Source: Chloroflexota bacterium
GTDB taxonomy: Bacteria > Chloroflexota > Anaerolineae > Anaerolineales > Villigracilaceae
Length of the DNA stretch: 7,442 nt
Reading direction: 5' to 3'
NCBI GenBank assembly: GCA_016191985.1
Contig: JACPVB010000143.1
Span: 1 to 7,442, forward strand
Both the position numbers and the translations under genes were made by a program. Position 1 is the stretch's first letter. Each line of letters begins with the position of its first letter. Positions 5,214 to 7,442 of the stretch are shown here, piece after piece. The notes under the pieces are model-generated. The model worked only from the letters and a program-made list of their open reading frames with translations. It did no database searches and had not been told where the DNA came from.

Positions 5214-5822
5214 CTATACTTTTGCGGCTTCGAGCTTGCGTATCATCTCCAGGTCTTCGGGCAAATCCAGGTCCAGGCCGAGTGATGGAAGTTCGACGAT
5301 TTCCAATTTTGCTCCCACCTTTTTTACACGTTCGCAATGCCGTTGGAACGAGCCTTCGCCAAAGTCATATTCGATCAGCCCGGCAGGGACCATCAACAGC
5401 GCGTTCGTCCCTTTGCCGTGCCTGTCTGGCGCAATGACGGCCACGGGCGGTTTGGCGGCTCGGTCAATTAATGTCAACACATCTTCCGCAGTCAATAGTG
5501 GCAGGTCGGCGGGCAAAATTAAAACCCCTTGCGTAGCGTGGACCTGCGCCACCACCGTGGCGCGCGCCAGGGCTGTATTCAAATGCGGCTGGCCGTCCTC
5601 TTGCACGGTCTTCGCGCCGTGATTCCGCGCAATCGTTAAAGCGTGCGGGTCGCGGCTGACTACCAGTACCTGATCCAGTTCCTTCAAGGTCGAGAGCGTT
5701 TTTAAAGTCCGCTCCAGTAACTCTTGGTTTAATGCTGTTCTTTCATCTTCGGTCAGCGCCCCAGCGAGGCGGGATTTACCCCGACGGAGCGGTTTTACAG
5801 GGACAATCGCCCAAAGTGTCAT
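5214..5822 (-). CDS. cofC: Phospho-acid guanylyltransferase CofC/FbiD (coenzyme F420 biosynthesis)
   Basis: This 202-residue cytoplasmic nucleotidyltransferase couples GTP to a three-carbon phospho-acid (2-phospholactate in archaea, phosphoenolpyruvate in mycobacteria). The unstable product is used by CofD. Visible motifs are the nucleotide-binding N-terminus AIVPVKPLRRGKSRLAGAL (5-23), LILPADLPLL with the metal-binding Asp106 (101-110), and APDRHGKGTNALL (131-143). The glycine/serine loop FGEGSFQRH (154-162) and LGLDLDLPEDL (181-191) follow. MobA-like fold and length are normal for CofC. The ATG at 5822 lies 3 nt after the cofD stop, with GGGAG about 12 nt upstream, somewhat far. It is the last gene of the cluster, followed at once by a terminator. 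The gene next to cofD makes the assignment firm. The substrate (PEP rather than 2-phospholactate) is inferred from the nearby FbiB-like reductase, not from residues here. Confidence 0.93.
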   Translation of the reverse strand: MTLWAIVPVKPLRRGKSRLAGALTEDERTALNQELLERTLKTLSTLKELDQVLVVSRDPHALTIARNHGAKTVQEDGQPHLNTALARATVVAQVHATQGVLILPADLPLLTAEDVLTLIDRAAKPPVAVIAPDRHGKGTNALLMVPAGLIEYDFGEGSFQRHCERVKKVGAKLEIVELPSLGLDLDLPEDLEMIRKLEAAKV

Positions 5823-5825
5823 TGT

Positions 5826-6788
5826 TTATAAACTCCCGATGAAGTGTAGCACATCCTTTGCCAGTCGGGTACGATCTGTAAGGTGATTCATAAGTGTATC
5901 CGTTACCAAAGTCTGTACGTTTAAATTTTTCACATCATCTTCCATTAATGAGTCTGTCTTGTCTAACACGAAACCCGTCAGGATGTTGCGATAATGCTTC
6001 GCAACTGCCAATGCCGACGGCTCGATCCCTAATTCATCGAACATCTTTGCGGCGGGACCTTTCACGGTCTTACCGCCGATGATGGGGGAGACCGCCACGA
6101 CTGGTTTATTTATTGTTTTAATGATTTGCAAGATCGGATCCACACTCACCCAGGGATTGGACGGGCAAATGACGATTGCATCCGCCTGTTCAAGCGCCTC
6201 TTTCGCGCCGACAACTGGCTCTGCGCCTTCGACTCCGTCAAACCGAAAGCCTTTGACTTTTGGCTCGCAGCGTCTGTGGACAAAATATTCCTGGAAAGCC
6301 AGCTCACCTTCGTCTGTATCCACCATCGTCCGCACCGGCGCATCGGACATGGGCAATACCGTATGCTGGATTCCCCATGCCGAGCAGAAATCTTTTGTAA
6401 TTTGTGAAAGTGATTGGCCTTCCCTCAGCCTCCTTGTTCTTTCAAGGTGCGTGGCAATATCCTGGTCACCCAGGCGGAACCAGGCTGGCCCGCCGAGGCT
6501 TTCGACGTTTGCAATCGTGTTCCAGCTTTCGTTGGCGCGTCCCCAGCCTGTTTCGGGGTTTGCCAGCCCCGCCAGCGTATAACAGACGGTGTCCAGGTCC
6601 GGGCAAATGTACAGGCCCAGGTGTTCAAAGTCATCGCCAGTGTTGACGATGACCGTCAATTCTTCAGGGGCAAGGATTTGGGCGAGTCCCTGCGCCAATT
6701 TCGCGCCACCGACTCCGCCCGCAAGAGCGACGATTCGGCGGTGGACGGTGGATGGTGAATGGTTATTATGTGTGCTGTTTTGTGTCAT
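5826..6788 (-). CDS. cofD: 2-phospholactate/PEP transferase CofD/FbiA (coenzyme F420 biosynthesis)
   Basis: This 320-residue enzyme transfers the phospho-acid moiety from the CofC product to the deazaflavin Fo, giving F420-0 or dehydro-F420-0. Family hallmarks are clear: ALAGGVGGAKLAQGL (21-35), IVNTGDDFEHLGLYICPDLD (47-66), GWGRANESW (81-89), WFRLGDQDIATHLERTRRL (103-121), LPMSDAPVRTMVDT (145-158) and FQEYFVHRR (165-173). AIVICPSNPWVSVDPIL (204-220) and AVSPIIGGKTVKGPAAKM (232-249) complete the set. I chose ATG 6788 over the TTG at 6812: it starts 7 nt after the stop of the nitroreductase, with AAGAAG just before it, and the longer form would overlap that gene. The first 17 residues are polar, non-conserved and partly encoded by a period-7 repeat. 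The gene is 3 nt from cofC, so the two are surely co-transcribed. Confidence 0.95.
   Translation of the reverse strand: MTQNSTHNNHSPSTVHRRIVALAGGVGGAKLAQGLAQILAPEELTVIVNTGDDFEHLGLYICPDLDTVCYTLAGLANPETGWGRANESWNTIANVESLGGPAWFRLGDQDIATHLERTRRLREGQSLSQITKDFCSAWGIQHTVLPMSDAPVRTMVDTDEGELAFQEYFVHRRCEPKVKGFRFDGVEGAEPVVGAKEALEQADAIVICPSNPWVSVDPILQIIKTINKPVVAVSPIIGGKTVKGPAAKMFDELGIEPSALAVAKHYRNILTGFVLDKTDSLMEDDVKNLNVQTLVTDTLMNHLTDRTRLAKDVLHFIGSL
6736..6763. repeat. Period-7 tandem repeat inside the 5' end of cofD
   Basis: Four 7-nt units on the + strand start at 6736, 6743, 6750 and 6757. Each ends in GGT, with consensus (G/C)(G/A)(A/G)(T/C)GGT. They encode part of the variable N-terminal extension of CofD (about residues 9-18), ahead of the first conserved strand. 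Because 7 is not a multiple of 3, loss or gain of one unit would shift the cofD frame. Confidence 0.65.
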
Positions 6789-6795
6789 CTTCTTC

Positions 6796-7398
6796 TTATA
6801 AAAATTTTGCAACTTCCGTTAGAGGTTTTCTTCCTCGAAAGGCAGGTACTTCCACAGGATAGCCTATCAAAAACATTGCCTGCGGCTCCCATATCTTTGG
6901 GATGTTCAACGCTTCCTGCACGATCTCCTGCGCGAACATGGGACTGCATACCCAAACGCCGCCCAATCCCTCGGCGTGCGCGGCGAGCAATAACTGCATC
7001 CCTGCATTTGCGGCAGATTGGGTGGCGATGATGTACTCCGCTTTTTTGCGACGCGTGTCGGGGTAATCATCCATCTCGCTCATGTCCACGCACAGGATGA
7101 TGAGGACGGGCGCGCCCGTTATTCTTTCGCGGGATTTGATTACGCGTTTTGTAATTTCGTCAGGGGGGAGTTTGTCTTTTTCCAGGTCGCGTTGAAATTC
7201 CTGCGTCATTGCGTTTGCAAGACTTTCTTTGACGGATAAATCTGTCACCACGGCGAAGCGCCAGGGCTGACGGTTGTGCGCGGAGGGGGCGAATGTGGCA
7301 GTGTGGAGAATATCTGTTAAAACAGAATCAGGCACAGGGTCCGTTTTGAAGCGGCGGATGGAGCGTCGAGTCCGCAGGAAGGTTTGGAGATTGTCCAC
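6796..7398 (-). CDS. Nitroreductase-family protein, stand-alone FbiB C-terminal-domain-like (putative dehydro-F420-0 reductase)
   Basis: This 200-residue FMN-binding nitroreductase-fold protein has RRSIRRF (11-17, typical flavin-phosphate site), FAPSAHNRQPWRFAVV (36-51), DYPDTRRKKAE (111-121), AANAGMQLLLAAHAEGLGGVWV (129-150), SPMFAQEIV (152-160) and IWEPQAMFLIGYP (169-181). The order DYPD-RR-x2-AE, GLG-x-W, MF and WEP closely matches my memory of the C-terminal domain of actinobacterial FbiB. In FbiB that domain is fused to the gamma-glutamyl ligase and reduces dehydro-F420-0. Here it is a separate protein 7 nt upstream of cofD, consistent with the same job. The GTG at 7398 is the only usable 5' start: an in-frame TAA lies two codons upstream (7407-7405). 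No Shine-Dalgarno is obvious, which would fit coupling to a preceding gene outside the window. A general nitroreductase is the alternative. Confidence 0.85.
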   Translation of the reverse strand: MDNLQTFLRTRRSIRRFKTDPVPDSVLTDILHTATFAPSAHNRQPWRFAVVTDLSVKESLANAMTQEFQRDLEKDKLPPDEITKRVIKSRERITGAPVLIILCVDMSEMDDYPDTRRKKAEYIIATQSAANAGMQLLLAAHAEGLGGVWVCSPMFAQEIVQEALNIPKIWEPQAMFLIGYPVEVPAFRGRKPLTEVAKFL

Positions 7399-7442
7399 GG
7401 TAAATTAATGGGCGTCAATTTTTATCGGTTGGATCTTGTACG

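Noticed and set aside
7405..7442. Possible 3' end of a further - strand gene (perhaps cofE) at the right edge
   Set aside because: About 12 codons are open to a TAA at 7407-7405, but another frame is also open to a nearby TGA, and the stretch is too short to identify any protein.

Overview
The window looks like a chromosomal segment of a Chloroflexota bacterium, most likely Anaerolineae-like. This is inferred from three things: the Thr/Glu/Ala/Pro-rich linker after the lipoprotein cysteine of the solute-binding protein, menaquinone and coenzyme F420 genes side by side, and many short palindromic or word-type repeats at gene borders. No rRNA or other phylogenetic marker is present, so the assignment is tentative. 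I see no phage, transposase, CRISPR or tRNA gene.

Layout. A 3'-terminal menA fragment (2-424) reads on the + strand. All other genes read on the - strand and converge on it. In their direction of transcription, right to left, they form three blocks. (1) A coenzyme F420 biosynthesis cluster: a stand-alone nitroreductase resembling the C-terminal domain of FbiB (7398-6796), cofD (6788-5826) and cofC (5822-5214), nearly contiguous and closed by a strong hairpin/T-tract terminator (5206-5150). (2) A single LLM-class, probably F420-dependent, oxidoreductase (5010-4009), preceded by a 95-bp compound palindrome and followed by two tandem terminator-like hairpins. (3) A TetR-family regulator (3884-3252) with its own promoter and operator, followed by an ABC importer of the sulfonate/nitrate/taurine/pyrimidine-precursor (SsuABC/TauABC/ThiXYZ) type: lipoprotein binding protein (3176-2160), ATPase (2044-1277) and permease (1290-550, GTG start overlapping the ATPase).

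How the genes fit together. CofC and CofD activate a three-carbon phospho-acid with GTP and attach it to Fo. The FbiB-like reductase would then convert dehydro-F420-0 to F420-0, which points to the phosphoenolpyruvate route rather than the archaeal 2-phospholactate route. The adjacent LLM enzyme is a plausible user of the cofactor. The TetR-ABC block looks like a separate, self-regulated import operon whose substrate cannot be read from the sequence.

The least ordinary part of the window is between the genes. There is a perfect 44-bp A+T-rich palindrome 18 nt before the ATPase start, a period-8 tandem array ending at the permease stop codon, a period-7 repeat inside the N-terminal coding region of cofD, a palindrome with GGTTTCGATAC/TACTCAACC arms at the convergent junction, and two further compound palindromes. 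No new protein system is evident. The repeat elements are the best candidates for something poorly described.
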